Notes under the pieces: generated by a model
The model's input: the letters and a program-made list of their open reading frames with translations, nothing else
The model's database searches: none
What the model was told of the DNA's origin: nothing
Translations under genes and position numbers: made by a program
In this document: piece by piece, positions 1-9,527 of the stretch
Layout: every line of letters begins with the position of its first letter
Numbering within the stretch: the stretch's first letter is position 1
Assembly: GCA_963706885.1 (NCBI GenBank)
Contig: CAVPNX010000031.1
Coordinates: 186,001-250,000 of the forward strand
DNA: 64,000 nt
Direction: 5' to 3'
Source: Prado023 sp963706885
GTDB lineage: Bacteria > Actinomycetota > Actinomycetes > S36-B12 > CAIYMF01

Positions 1-69
1 CTCGCCGCGGTGTGGCCGGCCCGCCGGGCGGCCAACCTCGACGTCCTCATGGCGATCAGGACCGAGTAG
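1..69 (+). CDS. ABC transporter permease (FtsX-like), 3' end only
   Basis: Only the last 22 codons are inside the window, in frame from base 1 to TAG at 67-69. They read LAAVWPARRAANLDVLMAI and then RTE. A hydrophobic stretch followed by PARRAA-LDVL-AI and an acidic end is the usual C-terminus of MacB/FtsX-type permeases, so this is probably the end of an export or lipoprotein-release ABC permease. The call rests on a very short stretch. The gene converges on the RecB-like gene. Confidence 0.5.
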   Translation, partial: LAAVWPARRAANLDVLMAIRTE

Positions 70-103
70 GTCAGGGAAGTGGGCAGGACCGAGTAGGTCA
101 GGG
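57..103. repeat. 20-bp direct repeat, period 27
   Basis: The 20-mer at 57-76 is repeated exactly at 84-103. The first copy contains the stop codon of the permease and the second overlaps the stop codon of the minus-strand nuclease gene. It looks like a small local duplication of the permease 3' end. Confidence 0.8.
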
Positions 104-934
104 CGCTGTGGCTGCCCCCACCACCGGCAGGGGTGGGGGAGTGCCGCCGAACTCGGGGCACAGGGACTGGTGCGCGCACCACGAGCACAGGCCCGAGGGG
201 CGGGCCCGCCAGTCACCGGACTCCATGGCGCGCTCGATGGCCGTCCAGAGGGCCTCGACCTTGCGCTGCATCGCCCGCAGGTCATCCTCGTCGGGCTCGT
301 AGCGCAGCACGACTCCGGTGGACAGGTACATCAGCTGCAGCATGGTGGGCAGCTGGCCGTGCATGTGCCACAGCGCCAGGGCGTAGAACCGCATCTGGAA
401 CATCGCCCTGGCCTCGAACCCGACCCCCGGCGGCTTGCCCGTCTTGTAGTCCACGACGCGCAGCTGACCGGTGGGGGCGCGGTCCAACCGATCCACGAAG
501 CCGCGCAGGACAAGTCCCGAGGGCAGCTCGGCCTGCACCTGCAGCTCGCGTGCCGCGGGCTCGAGCCGTGCTGGGTCCTCCATCTCGAAGTAGGACTCGA
601 CCAGGTCGCCAGCCCCCCGCAGCCAGTCCAGGGGGTCCGTGCCGGCCTCCGCCAGCATCCCCACGACCTCCGGGCGCTGCTCGACCAGCAGGTCCCACTG
701 CGGCCCGACCAGCCCGATGGCCTCGTCCAGGGTCCGTCGGGATGCGGGCAGGTCGTAGAGCGCCTCGAGCACGGAGTGCACCAGCGTGCCGCGGACGGCG
801 GCGGGGCTGGGTGGCTCGGGCAGCCGGTCCAGGACCCGGAACCGGTACAGCAGCGGGCAGGACTGGAAGTCCAGCGCGCGCGAGGGGGACAGGGAACGGG
901 TGGGGCGGGCCGTGAGGTCACTGGGATCGGGCAT
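98..934 (-). CDS. RecB-family exonuclease (PD-(D/E)XK, Cas4/AddB-like)
   Basis: This 278-residue protein has the layout of stand-alone RecB-like nucleases found next to actinobacterial proteasome genes. The N-terminus has the SPSRALDFQSCPLLYRFR signature with Cys26. The nuclease core shows GFVDRLD (Asp149) and VVDYKTGK (Asp162, Lys164), the D...DxK metal-binding catalytic set. Three more cysteines near the C-terminus (CSWCAHQSLC) together with Cys26 fit the 4Fe-4S staple of AddB/Cas4 enzymes. It probably cuts single- or double-stranded DNA ends during repair. It is transcribed away from the M50 protease gene. Confidence 0.85.
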   Translation of the reverse strand: MPDPSDLTARPTRSLSPSRALDFQSCPLLYRFRVLDRLPEPPSPAAVRGTLVHSVLEALYDLPASRRTLDEAIGLVGPQWDLLVEQRPEVVGMLAEAGTDPLDWLRGAGDLVESYFEMEDPARLEPAARELQVQAELPSGLVLRGFVDRLDRAPTGQLRVVDYKTGKPPGVGFEARAMFQMRFYALALWHMHGQLPTMLQLMYLSTGVVLRYEPDEDDLRAMQRKVEALWTAIERAMESGDWRARPSGLCSWCAHQSLCPEFGGTPPPLPVVGAATAP

Positions 935-1084
935 GGCGCCAACCTACGTCCGGGGTCCGACACCGGGCCGGCGGCGCCACGCCGGGGCCCCGGGGCCTTC
1001 GCCCGGAAGCCGCAACGCCGGGCCGATGGTGGGTCGGGGCGTGACCTCACGGCCGGTTCGCCCGCGCCCGCCTACGATGGAGGT

Positions 1085-2173
1085 GTGGCCACCCCGACGA
1101 CCCGCATCGCCGGGATCCCCGTCGAGATCCCCCCGAGTGGACTCCTCGGGATCGGGATCCTGGCCTACCTGTGGATCCCGGCGTTCACGCTGGACGACTC
1201 CTGGAGCCCGTGGGTCCTCGCACTGGCCTTCGCCGTCCTGCTGAGCCTGGCGACGCTGATCCACGAGTTCGCCCACGCGCTGGTGGCCCGCGCGTTCGGG
1301 TTCCCGGTCCACCGGGTGGTCCTGCAGCTGCTCGGCGGGGTGACCCACTTCGAGCGGACCCGCCAGGCACCCCTGGCCGAGGCCACCGTGGCGGCGGCCG
1401 GTCCGATCGCCACCTTCGCGCTGGCAGGTCTGTGCTGGGCGGCCACCCTGGTCCTGGAACCCGGCAGCGCAGCGGCGGTGCTGGCGGGGGCACTGACCTG
1501 GGCGAACCTCGTCATCGGGATCTACAACTCGCTGCCCGGGATCCCGCTGGATGGTGGCAACGTGCTGCGCTGCCTGATCTGGGCGGCGTCGGGCTCCGAG
1601 CGGCGGGGCACGGTCGTGGCCGCGTGGGTCGGTCGGGGCGTTGCTGTGCTCACCCTGCTGACCCCCATCCTCCTGTCGCTGCGGACCGGCGAGCGGCCCG
1701 ACCTCCTGGTGTACGTGATCGCCGGCCTCATCGCGGCCATGCTCTGGACGGGTGCGTCGGCACAGCTGCGGGCGGTCGACCTCCGCGCGCGCGCCACGTC
1801 CCTGACCGCCGGCGGACTGGCCCGCCGCGCCATCCCCGTGGACCGCGACCTGCCCCTCGCGGAGGCCATCCGTCGGGCAACCTCCGCCGGCGCGGGAGCC
1901 CTGGTCGTCGTCGACGCCCGCGGCGTCCCCACGGGGATCGGGCAGCCGGACGCCATCGCCGCGGTGCCCGAGCAGCGCCGGCCGTGGGTGTCGGTGGCGT
2001 CGGTGGCGCGGCCGATCGACGCCGATGCCACGATCGGCCGCGAGCTCTCCGGGACCGACCTGCTCGCCGAGGTCACCCGCCGCGGGCGCGAGGAGCTGCT
2101 CGTCGTCGACCCGCAGGGGCTGGTCTACGGCGTTCTGCTCGTGGCCGACATCGAGGCGGCGCTGAAGGGCTGA
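1085..2173 (+). CDS. Site-2 protease family (M50) membrane metalloprotease with CBS domains
   Basis: The reading frame is open far upstream, but conserved sequence begins at the GTG at 1085, just after the divergent nuclease gene, giving 362 residues. The protein has several hydrophobic segments, the zinc-binding HEFAH motif near residue 60, and a second motif, NSLPGIPLDGGNV, supplying the third metal ligand. The C-terminal third resembles paired CBS domains, which bind adenyl nucleotides. It is expected to cleave membrane-embedded substrates such as anti-sigma factors; the substrate is unknown. Location beside trmI and arc is typical for actinobacteria. Confidence 0.85.
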   Translation: MATPTTRIAGIPVEIPPSGLLGIGILAYLWIPAFTLDDSWSPWVLALAFAVLLSLATLIHEFAHALVARAFGFPVHRVVLQLLGGVTHFERTRQAPLAEATVAAAGPIATFALAGLCWAATLVLEPGSAAAVLAGALTWANLVIGIYNSLPGIPLDGGNVLRCLIWAASGSERRGTVVAAWVGRGVAVLTLLTPILLSLRTGERPDLLVYVIAGLIAAMLWTGASAQLRAVDLRARATSLTAGGLARRAIPVDRDLPLAEAIRRATSAGAGALVVVDARGVPTGIGQPDAIAAVPEQRRPWVSVASVARPIDADATIGRELSGTDLLAEVTRRGREELLVVDPQGLVYGVLLVADIEAALKG

Positions 2174-2224
2174 CGGGGCCGGATTGCGGGCCCAGCCGGG
2201 CCGGGGGACACGTAGGGTCAGCCC

Positions 2225-3208
2225 ATGACCGAGCCGACCCCTGCACCCACCCCGCGCGCGGACCGGCACGGTCCCCTCCAGCCGGGGGACCTCGTCCAGC
2301 TGACCGACCCCAAGGGACGCCACCACACGTTCCCCCTGGTGCCCGGCAAGGAGTTCCACACCCACAAGGGGGCGCTCGCCCACGATGACCTCATCGGCCA
2401 GCCCGAGGGGATCGTGGTGACCACACTGGCCGGCGTGCCCTACCTGGTGCTGCGGCCCCTGCTGCGCGACTTCGTCCTGTCGATGCCGCGCGGGGCCACC
2501 GTCATCTACCCCAAGGACGCCGCTGCGATCGTCGGACTGGCCGACATCTTCCCCGGGGCGCACGTGGTGGAGGCCGGCGTCGGGTCCGGGGCCCTGACCT
2601 GCTCGCTGCTGCGCGCGGTGGGCCCGACGGGGCGGGTCACCTCCTACGAACGACGCCCGGACTTCGCCGACATCGCGCGGGACAACGTCGAGCGCTTCCT
2701 CGGGGGGCCGCAGGAGAACTGGGCCCTGGAGGTGGGGGACCTCCAGGATCGGCTGGACCTGACCGGGGTGCACCGGGTCATCCTCGACATGCTCGCCCCC
2801 TGGGAGTGCGTCGATTCCGTCGCCGACGCGCTGATGCCCGGCGGAATCCTCGTGGTCTACCTGGCGACCACGACCCAGCTGTCGCGGATGGCCGAGACGT
2901 TGCGCGCCGATGGCCGGTTCACCGAACCTGCGGCCAGTGAGCTGATGCTGCGCACGTGGCACCTCGAGGGACTGGCCGTGCGCCCCGACCATCGGATGAC
3001 CGGGCACACCGGGTTCCTGCTGGCCAGCCGCCGCCTGGCGCCCGGCACAGTCCTGCCGGCGAAGCGCACCCGGCCGGCGAAGGGTGCCTACGGCGCGGAC
3101 TACACCGGTCCGGGGGCCCCGGGATCCGACGCCGTTGCGGGGGCGTCGCCCGCCGAAGCTGATGAGGGGGCAACGGCGGCCCCACCACGCCGGAGCCCCC
3201 TGCCCTGA
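2225..3208 (+). CDS. trmI: tRNA (adenine-58-N1)-methyltransferase TrmI
   Basis: This 327-residue protein methylates N1 of adenine 58 in the T-loop of tRNAs using S-adenosylmethionine. A small N-terminal beta domain (about 1-90) precedes the Rossmann methyltransferase domain, whose SAM-binding loop VVEAGVGSGALT lies near residues 114-125. IYPKDAA and the LDMLAPWE segment further on are family hallmarks. The C-terminal 40 residues are a low-complexity Ala/Pro/Lys tail. The gene precedes arc, as trmI does near the mycobacterial proteasome genes. Confidence 0.92.
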   Translation: MTEPTPAPTPRADRHGPLQPGDLVQLTDPKGRHHTFPLVPGKEFHTHKGALAHDDLIGQPEGIVVTTLAGVPYLVLRPLLRDFVLSMPRGATVIYPKDAAAIVGLADIFPGAHVVEAGVGSGALTCSLLRAVGPTGRVTSYERRPDFADIARDNVERFLGGPQENWALEVGDLQDRLDLTGVHRVILDMLAPWECVDSVADALMPGGILVVYLATTTQLSRMAETLRADGRFTEPAASELMLRTWHLEGLAVRPDHRMTGHTGFLLASRRLAPGTVLPAKRTRPAKGAYGADYTGPGAPGSDAVAGASPAEADEGATAAPPRRSPLP

Positions 3209-3316
3209 GCGCGGTCCGGCCCGCGCACCCGTCGCCCCGTTCCGGCGTGCCGGGCCACCTGCTGCGGATCCGGCGGTTGTCTGGGTAGAGTCGAGCGCAC
3301 CAGCAGGAGGTGTGCC

Positions 3317-4960
3317 ATGACCGATCCGGCCGTACCGCCCGACGTCGACCGCCGCCTGCGCTCCCTGCAGGACGAGCTGAGCCGGCTCACGGACACCAAC
3401 CGCCGGCTGGCCGACACCCTGCGCGAGGCACGCAACCAGATCGTCACCCTCAAGGAGGAGGTCGACCGGCTGGCCGACCCGCCCAACGGGTTCGCCGTGT
3501 TCCTCGCCCGCAACCCCGATGGGACCGCGGACATCCACGCCCAGGGGCGCAAGCTGCGCGTGAGCGTGGCGCCGGGCGTCGAGGAGCTGGTCCCCGGCCA
3601 GGAGGTCATGGTCAACGAGGCCATGAACATCATCGCCGCGATGGCCTTCGAGAGGGTCGGCGAGATCGTGATGTTCAAGGAGCTCCTCGAGGGGGGCGAC
3701 CGGGCGCTGGTGATCGGGCACACCGACGACGAGCGCGTGGTCCGCCTCGCCCAGTCCCTGCGCGACCAGACGATCCGCGCGGGCGACTCCCTGATGATGG
3801 ACCCGCGATCGTCCTACGTGTACGAGCGGATCCCGAAGTCCGAGGTCGAGGAGCTCGTCCTCGAGGAGGTCCCCGACGTCGACTACGCCGACATCGGAGG
3901 GCTGGCCGGCCAGATCGAGATGATCCGCGACGCGGTGGAGCTGCCGTACGTGCACGCCGAGCTGTTCAAGGAGCACAAGCTGGCCGCCCCGAAGGGGATC
4001 CTGCTGTACGGCCCGCCCGGGTGCGGCAAGACGATGATCGCCAAGGCCGTGGCCGCCTCCCTGGCGCGCAAGGTCGCCGAGCGGGAGGGCACCACGGCGG
4101 GGCGCTCCTACTTCTTGAACATCAAGGGCCCGGAGCTGCTCAACAAGTACGTCGGCGAGACCGAGCGGCACATCCGGCTGGTGTTCCAGCGCGCACGCGA
4201 GAAGGCCACCGAGGGCACCCCGGTGATCGTCTTCTTCGACGAGATGGACTCGTTGTTCCGCACCCGCGGCTCGGGGGTCAGCTCGGACGTCGAGAACACG
4301 ATCGTCCCGCAGCTGCTCTCGGAGATCGACGGGGTCGAGGGCCTGGCCAACGTGATCGTGATCGGGGCCTCGAACCGCGAGGACATGATCGACCCGGCGA
4401 TCCTGCGTCCCGGGCGACTGGACGTGAAGATCAAGATCGAGCGCCCGGACGCCCAGGCCGCCGGCGACATCCTGAGCAAGTACCTGACCCCGGACCTGCC
4501 GCTGCACCCGGAGGACCTCGCCGAGAACGGCGGCTCGGCCGACGCCGCCTGCGAGGCGATGATCCGGCGCACCGTGGAGCGGATGTACGTCGAGTCCGAG
4601 GAGAACCGGTTCCTCGAGGTCACCTACGCCAACGGCGACAAGGAGACCCTGTACTTCAAGGACTTCAACTCCGGGGCGATGCTGGAGAACATCGTCGCCC
4701 GGGCGAAGAAGAACGCGATCAAGGAGTACCTCGACACCGGCCAGAAGGGCATTCGCGTCGCCCACCTGCTCACCGCCTGCATCGACGAGTTCCGCGAGAA
4801 CGAGGACCTGCCGAACACCACCAACCCCGATGACTGGGCGCGGATCTCGGGCAAGAAGGGGGAGCGGATCGTGTTCATCCGCACCCTCGTCGCTGGGAAG
4901 CAGGGCACCGAGGCCGGACGTTCGATCGAGACGGTGGCGAATACCGGCCAGTACCTGTGA
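3317..4960 (+). CDS. arc: Proteasome-associated AAA+ ATPase ARC/Mpa
   Basis: This hexameric unfoldase recognises Pup-tagged proteins and threads them into the 20S core. In the 547 residues one sees an N-terminal coiled coil (about 10-52) that binds Pup, the interdomain OB folds (about 55-180), and an AAA+ module with Walker A GPPGCGKT (232-239) and Walker B VFFDEMDS (Asp308, Glu309). The protein ends in GQYL, the penultimate-tyrosine tail that docks into the proteasome alpha ring. An AGGAGGT box lies 7 bp before the ATG. In this genome a PTS gene separates arc from dop. Confidence 0.97.
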   Translation: MTDPAVPPDVDRRLRSLQDELSRLTDTNRRLADTLREARNQIVTLKEEVDRLADPPNGFAVFLARNPDGTADIHAQGRKLRVSVAPGVEELVPGQEVMVNEAMNIIAAMAFERVGEIVMFKELLEGGDRALVIGHTDDERVVRLAQSLRDQTIRAGDSLMMDPRSSYVYERIPKSEVEELVLEEVPDVDYADIGGLAGQIEMIRDAVELPYVHAELFKEHKLAAPKGILLYGPPGCGKTMIAKAVAASLARKVAEREGTTAGRSYFLNIKGPELLNKYVGETERHIRLVFQRAREKATEGTPVIVFFDEMDSLFRTRGSGVSSDVENTIVPQLLSEIDGVEGLANVIVIGASNREDMIDPAILRPGRLDVKIKIERPDAQAAGDILSKYLTPDLPLHPEDLAENGGSADAACEAMIRRTVERMYVESEENRFLEVTYANGDKETLYFKDFNSGAMLENIVARAKKNAIKEYLDTGQKGIRVAHLLTACIDEFRENEDLPNTTNPDDWARISGKKGERIVFIRTLVAGKQGTEAGRSIETVANTGQYL

Positions 4961-5036
4961 GTCATCGCGCTTCAGGGGCCCGACCTGAGTAAGTTGCGTT
5001 GTGTCAGCGCTCAACTACTCTCATGCGGAGGTCCGT

Positions 5037-6784
5037 ATGGCCGCAAACGCGGTGGCACCACCCAAGAAGAAGAAGATCGGCCTGTTCGGCCAGCTCCAGC
5101 GCATCGGCAAGGCGCTGATGGTGCCCGTGGCCATCCTCCCCGCGGCAGGCCTGCTCCTCGGCCTCGGCGCGGGCTTCCAGAACATGTACAAGCAGCTCAA
5201 CGACGTCGACACGGTGCCTGAGGGCTTCTTCAAGCTGATCACGGACACGATGATCGGCGCCGGTGACATCATCTTCGGCAACCTCGCGCTGCTCTTCGCG
5301 ATCGGCGTGGCCATCGGCCTCACCGCCGACGCGGGCGTCGCGGCCCTCGCAGGCACGGTCGGCTTCCTGGTCTTCAACAAGGCGATCAGCGTCTTCATGG
5401 AGATCTCGAACGTCAACGTGATCACCTGCAAGCCGGAGGGTACGACCGGGGTGGTCCCGGACACCTGTCCACCGGATCAGGCGACCGTCACCACCCAGCT
5501 GCAGTCCGGGTCGGACATCCTGGGCTGGGACACCCTCGAGCCGGCGGCCTTCGCCAACATCCTGGGGATCCCGACCCTGCAGACCGGCGTGTTCGGTGGC
5601 ATCGTCATCGGTGCCCTTGCTGCGTGGTGCTACAACAAGTGGTTCCGCATCGAGCTGCCCCCGTTCCTGGGGTTCTTCGCCGGCAAGCGCTTCGTCCCGA
5701 TCGCAACGGCGACCTTCGCCCTGCTCTTCGGGCTCGTGGCGTGCTTCGTCTGGCCGCCCATCGGCCAGGGGATCAACGCCTTCGCCGACGCGATCAAGGG
5801 TCTCGGCGCGATCGGCGTTCTTCATCTTCGGCCTCATCGAGCGTTCGCTGATCCCGTTCGGCCTGCACCACATCTGGTACAGCCCGTTCTGGTTCCAGTT
5901 CGGTGAGTACACCAACAAGGCCGGCGAGATCATCACCGGCGACCAGCGCATGTGGTTCGCCCAGCTCGCCGACGACACGCCCTTCGTGGACAACGCCGGT
6001 GACGAGACCGGCCTCTACATGGCCGGCAAGTTCCCGTTCATGATGTTCGGCCTGCCGGTGGCCGCCTACGCCATGTACCGCCAGGCGAAGGACAGCCAGA
6101 AGCAGATCGCCGCCGGCATCCTGGCCTCGGCGGCCCTGACCTCGTTCCTCACGGGCATCACCGAGCCGATCGAGTTCACCTTCCTGTTCATCGCCCCGTG
6201 GCTGTTCGGCATCCACGCCGTGCATCGCGGGCCTGTCGTTCATGTTCATGTTCATCTTCCAGGTGTCGATCGGGCTCACGTTCTCCGGCGGCCTCATCGA
6301 CTTCTTCCTGTTCGGGATCCTGCCCGGCAGGGAGCCGTGGTGGATCGCCGTGGCAATCGGCCTCGTCCTGATGCCGATCTACTACTTGCTGTTCACGTGG
6401 GCCGTCAAGTGGAAGGACCTCGCGACCCCAGGTCGTGAGTCGGACGCCGACGCGATCGCCGACTACGGCGAGCACGAGCTCCAGCTCACCGACGAGCAGA
6501 AGATCGCCGCATTCGAGTCCGCTGCGGTCGAGGCCGACATGAGCCAGGCCGCCAAGGTCCTGGCGGCATTCGGCGGGTTCGAGAACATCACCAGCGTCGA
6601 CGCGTGCATCACGCGCCTGCGCATCTCGGTGGTCGACAAGAGCAAGGTCGACAAGGCCAAGCTCAAGAGCCTGGGCGCCGCCGGCGTCCTGGAGGTCGGC
6701 GACAACATGCAGGCGATCTTCGGCACCCGTGCCGAGACGCTGAAGGGCGAGATCCTCGATCTGCCTGGGGCACCCCAGCGGTAG
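5037..6784 (+). CDS. ptsG: PTS glucose-type EIICB transporter (two frameshifts)
   Basis: This is a phosphotransferase-system permease fused to its EIIB domain; it imports and phosphorylates a hexose, most likely glucose. The EIIC part contains FGLHHIWYSPFW, typical of glucose rather than N-acetylglucosamine transporters. The EIIB part holds the phosphorylated cysteine in SVDACITRLRI. ATG 5037 is chosen because GGAGG lies 5 bp upstream. The reading frame breaks near 5818 and near 6228. Each break is repaired by removing one base, giving 581 residues, a normal length. Sequencing error is more likely than decay. No EIIA or HPr gene is in the window. Confidence 0.8.
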
Positions 6785-6820
6785 GGATCACCCGACACCA
6801 CAACTGAACACGATCGACCG

Positions 6821-6857
6821 CCGAGGGCGGGTGCTCCGCTGGGAGCCCCGCCCTCGG
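6821..6857 (+). terminator. Putative terminator hairpin after the PTS gene
   Basis: CCGAGGGCGGG at 6821-6831 pairs perfectly with 6847-6857, and the 15-nt loop can itself form a GCTCC/GGAGC stem. It lies between the PTS gene and dop. There is no clear T-run, which is usual in high-GC genomes. Confidence 0.5.
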
Positions 6858-6898
6858 TGTCGGTCCGGGCCGATCGGGCCCCACCTATGCTGGGGCCC

Positions 6899-8410
6899 AT
6901 GTCGGTGCACCGGGTGATGGGGCTGGAGACCGAGTTCGGGATCAGTCATCCGGGCCACCCCAACGCGAATCCGGTGCGCATGTCCGGGCTTGTGGTCAAC
7001 GCCCACGCAGTGGCGGCCGAGCGCACCGGCGCCCTGGCCCATCGCTGGGACTACGACGAGGAGTCGCCGCTGCGCGATGCCCGCGGCTTCGACATGACGC
7101 GGGCCGAGGCCGACCCCTCGCAGCTGACCGATGACGTGGGTACCGCGAACGTGGTGCTCACGAACGGGGCCCGCCTGTACGTGGACCATGCGCACCCGGA
7201 GTACTCCAGCCCGGAGGTGACCAACCCGTGGGACGCGGTCCTGTGGGACCGGGCGGGGATGCAGATCGCCGCCGACGCCGCCCGCGCCGCCGCGGGCATG
7301 CCCGCGGGCCACGAGATCGTGCTGTACAAGAACAACACCGACGGCAAGGGCGCCTCCTACGGCACCCACGAGAACTACCTGATGGACCGGCGCACGCCGT
7401 TCCGGGCGGTCGTGGACGCGCTGATCCCCTTCTTCGTGACCCGTCAGGTGTTCACCGGTGCCGGACGGGTGGGCCGCGGGCAGGAAGGGCGACGCGAGGG
7501 CTTCCAGCTGTCCAGCCGCGCGGACTTCTTCGAGGTCGAGGTCGGGCTGGAGACCACCCTCAAGCGGCCGATCATCAACACCCGCGACGAGCCGCACGCC
7601 GACCCGGCGCTGTGGCGGCGGCTGCACGTGATCGTGGGCGATGCCAACCTGTCGGAGACCGCCACCCTGCTCAAGCTCGGGACCACGGCCATCGTCCTGT
7701 CCATGATCGAGGCCGGGGGGCCCAACCTGGGCATCGACCTTGCCAACCCGGTGGCCGCGATGCACCAGGTCTCCCACGACCTGTCCCTGGCCGCGCCCCT
7801 GGAGTGCCTGCGGCGCTCCCCGATGACCGCCCTGGAGGTCCAGCAGGCCTACCTCGGGGCTGCCCGGGCCCACTGCGCCGGCCAGCCCGGCGGGGTCGAC
7901 CCGCGCACAGCCGAGGTGCTCGACCTGTGGTCCGAGGTCCTGACCCTCCTGGCGACCGAGCCGATGGCGCTGGCCGACCGGCTGGACTGGGTCGCCAAGC
8001 TCGCACTGCTCGAGGGGTACCGCCGCCGCGACGGCCTGGACTGGTCGGCTCCGCGCCTGGCGGCCATCGACCTGCAGTACGCCGACACCCGTCCCGAGAA
8101 GGGGCTGGCGTTCCGGCTGGAGCAGCGCGGGTCGTTGCGTCGGATCACCTCCGACCAGGACGTGGCCCGGGCCATGGTGGAGCCGCCCATCGACACCCGG
8201 GCGTGGTTCCGGGGGGAGTGCGTGCGCCGCTTCGGGGCCTCCGTGGCCGCCGCCTCGTGGGACTCGGTGATCTTCGACGTGCCGGGGCGGTCGGCCCTGG
8301 TCCGGGTGCCCACACCCGACCCGCTGCGGGGCACCCGGGCCCATGTGGGCGAGCTGATGGGCTCCGTGGACGGGGTGGCGGCGCTGGTCGGCGCCCTGGG
8401 TGGGACCTGA
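6899..8410 (+). CDS. dop: Pup deamidase/depupylase Dop
   Basis: Dop deamidates the C-terminal glutamine of Pup to glutamate and also removes Pup from substrates. The 503 residues match the usual Dop length. The glutamine-synthetase-like fold shows its metal- and ATP-binding start, MGLETEFGIS, at residues 7-16, then LYKNNTDGKG, HENYL and TRDEPHAD. An in-frame ATG exists 14 codons upstream, but ATG 6899 fits the family N-terminus. Deamidation is needed here because the Pup gene ends in GGQ. Dop and PafA are paralogues, and both are present in this locus. Confidence 0.93.
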   Translation: MSVHRVMGLETEFGISHPGHPNANPVRMSGLVVNAHAVAAERTGALAHRWDYDEESPLRDARGFDMTRAEADPSQLTDDVGTANVVLTNGARLYVDHAHPEYSSPEVTNPWDAVLWDRAGMQIAADAARAAAGMPAGHEIVLYKNNTDGKGASYGTHENYLMDRRTPFRAVVDALIPFFVTRQVFTGAGRVGRGQEGRREGFQLSSRADFFEVEVGLETTLKRPIINTRDEPHADPALWRRLHVIVGDANLSETATLLKLGTTAIVLSMIEAGGPNLGIDLANPVAAMHQVSHDLSLAAPLECLRRSPMTALEVQQAYLGAARAHCAGQPGGVDPRTAEVLDLWSEVLTLLATEPMALADRLDWVAKLALLEGYRRRDGLDWSAPRLAAIDLQYADTRPEKGLAFRLEQRGSLRRITSDQDVARAMVEPPIDTRAWFRGECVRRFGASVAAASWDSVIFDVPGRSALVRVPTPDPLRGTRAHVGELMGSVDGVAALVGALGGT

Positions 8411-8503
8411 GCCGGGCACGGCGCGCCGCCCCCTGCGGTGGGGTCGGCGTGTGAGCGCCCCACTTCGGCACTAGTGTCGGACGTGACGCCAGAGGAGGAC
8501 GAC

Positions 8504-8695
8504 GTGAGCCAGTCCAGTGAGCACCAGACGGCCCGCCCCGACGACGAGCCGGAGGCGGCACCAGCCCCGGCGCCGTCGGCCCGCAAGGAGGCCCTCGACG
8601 CTGACGTCGACGCACTGCTCGACGAGATCGACGACGTCCTCGAGGAGAACGCCGAGGAGTTCGTGCGGGGCTTCGTGCAGAAGGGTGGCCAGTAG
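8504..8695 (+). CDS. pup: Prokaryotic ubiquitin-like protein Pup
   Basis: Pup is a small disordered protein that is ligated to lysines of target proteins and marks them for the proteasome. The GTG at 8504 follows AGAGGAGG by 5 bp and gives 63 residues, the family length. The C-terminus is VRGFVQKGGQ, so Dop must convert Gln to Glu before ligation. The helical, acidic ARC-binding segment (LDADVDALLDEIDDVL) is clear. The TAG stop is directly followed by the prcB GTG with no gap, which implies translational coupling. Confidence 0.97.
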   Translation: MSQSSEHQTARPDDEPEAAPAPAPSARKEALDADVDALLDEIDDVLEENAEEFVRGFVQKGGQ

Positions 8696-9523
8696 GTGTC
8701 CGACAGCCCACTGCCCGCCGCGTTCTCGATGGTCGGGGAGGCCTCGTTCGCCCAGTTCCTGGGCCAGCACCGGCCTGACCTGCTCGCGCACCTGGGCACC
8801 ACCGGATCAGCCATGGTCGACGCCCCGCACGGGACGACGATCGTCGCTGCCACCTGGGCCAACGGGGTGGTGATGGCCGGTGACCGCCGGGCGACGATGG
8901 GCAATGTCATCGCCCAGCGCACCATCGAGAAGGTGTTCCCCGCCGACGAGCACGCGTGCATCGGGATCGCCGGATCGGCCGGGATCGCCATCGAGCTCGT
9001 GCGCCTGTTCCAGGTGGAGCTCGAGCACTACGAGAAGATCGAGGGCTCGTCGCTGTCGCTGGACGGCAAGGCCAACCGGCTGGCCTCCCTCCTGCGCTCC
9101 AACCTGGGCCTGGCCATGCAGGGGCTGGCGGCGGTGCCGATGCTCGCCGGGTACGACCTGGCGCGCCAGACGGGACGGATCTTCTCCTACGACGTCACCG
9201 GTGGGCGCTACGAGGAGCACGACTTCTACTCGGTCGGATCCGGTTCCATGTTCGCCCGGGGAGCCCTGAAGAAGCTCTACACCCAGCAGATGCCCGAGAG
9301 CCAGGCGGTCGAGGTCTGCGTGGAGGCGCTGTACGACGCCGCCGACGACGACTCGGCCACCGGTGGCCCGGACCTGGCCCGCAAGATCTTCCCCGTGGTG
9401 GCCGTGGTGGATGCCGACGGGTTCCGCCGGGTCGATCCCAGCGAGCTGGAGCGGATCTGCCAGGCGGTCGTGGATCGCCGCATGCAGCGCCCCGACGGTC
9501 CTGTGGCGCGGATGGGGGAGTGA
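8696..9523 (+). CDS. prcB: 20S proteasome beta subunit (with propeptide)
   Basis: This is the catalytic subunit of the bacterial 20S proteasome. Of 275 residues, about the first 46 are a propeptide; autocleavage at HG|TTIVA would expose Thr47 as the N-terminal nucleophile. Following it are GDRRATMGN and the GSGSMFARG segment typical of beta subunits. It starts with GTG immediately after the Pup stop codon and is followed 4 bp later by prcA, forming a pup-prcB-prcA unit that ensures matched amounts of alpha and beta rings. Confidence 0.97.
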   Translation: MSDSPLPAAFSMVGEASFAQFLGQHRPDLLAHLGTTGSAMVDAPHGTTIVAATWANGVVMAGDRRATMGNVIAQRTIEKVFPADEHACIGIAGSAGIAIELVRLFQVELEHYEKIEGSSLSLDGKANRLASLLRSNLGLAMQGLAAVPMLAGYDLARQTGRIFSYDVTGGRYEEHDFYSVGSGSMFARGALKKLYTQQMPESQAVEVCVEALYDAADDDSATGGPDLARKIFPVVAVVDADGFRRVDPSELERICQAVVDRRMQRPDGPVARMGE

Positions 9524-9527
9524 CGCC

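Noticed and set aside
944..5014. A 1356-codon minus-strand open frame
   Set aside because: It is antisense to the M50 protease, trmI and arc, all with clear homology. The protein is His/Asp/Arg-rich with no domain. Long antisense frames are normal at this GC content.
5818..6230. Programmed ribosomal frameshifting in the PTS gene
   Set aside because: No slippery heptamer or downstream pseudoknot is apparent, and the same kind of +1 break occurs in many unrelated genes of the window.
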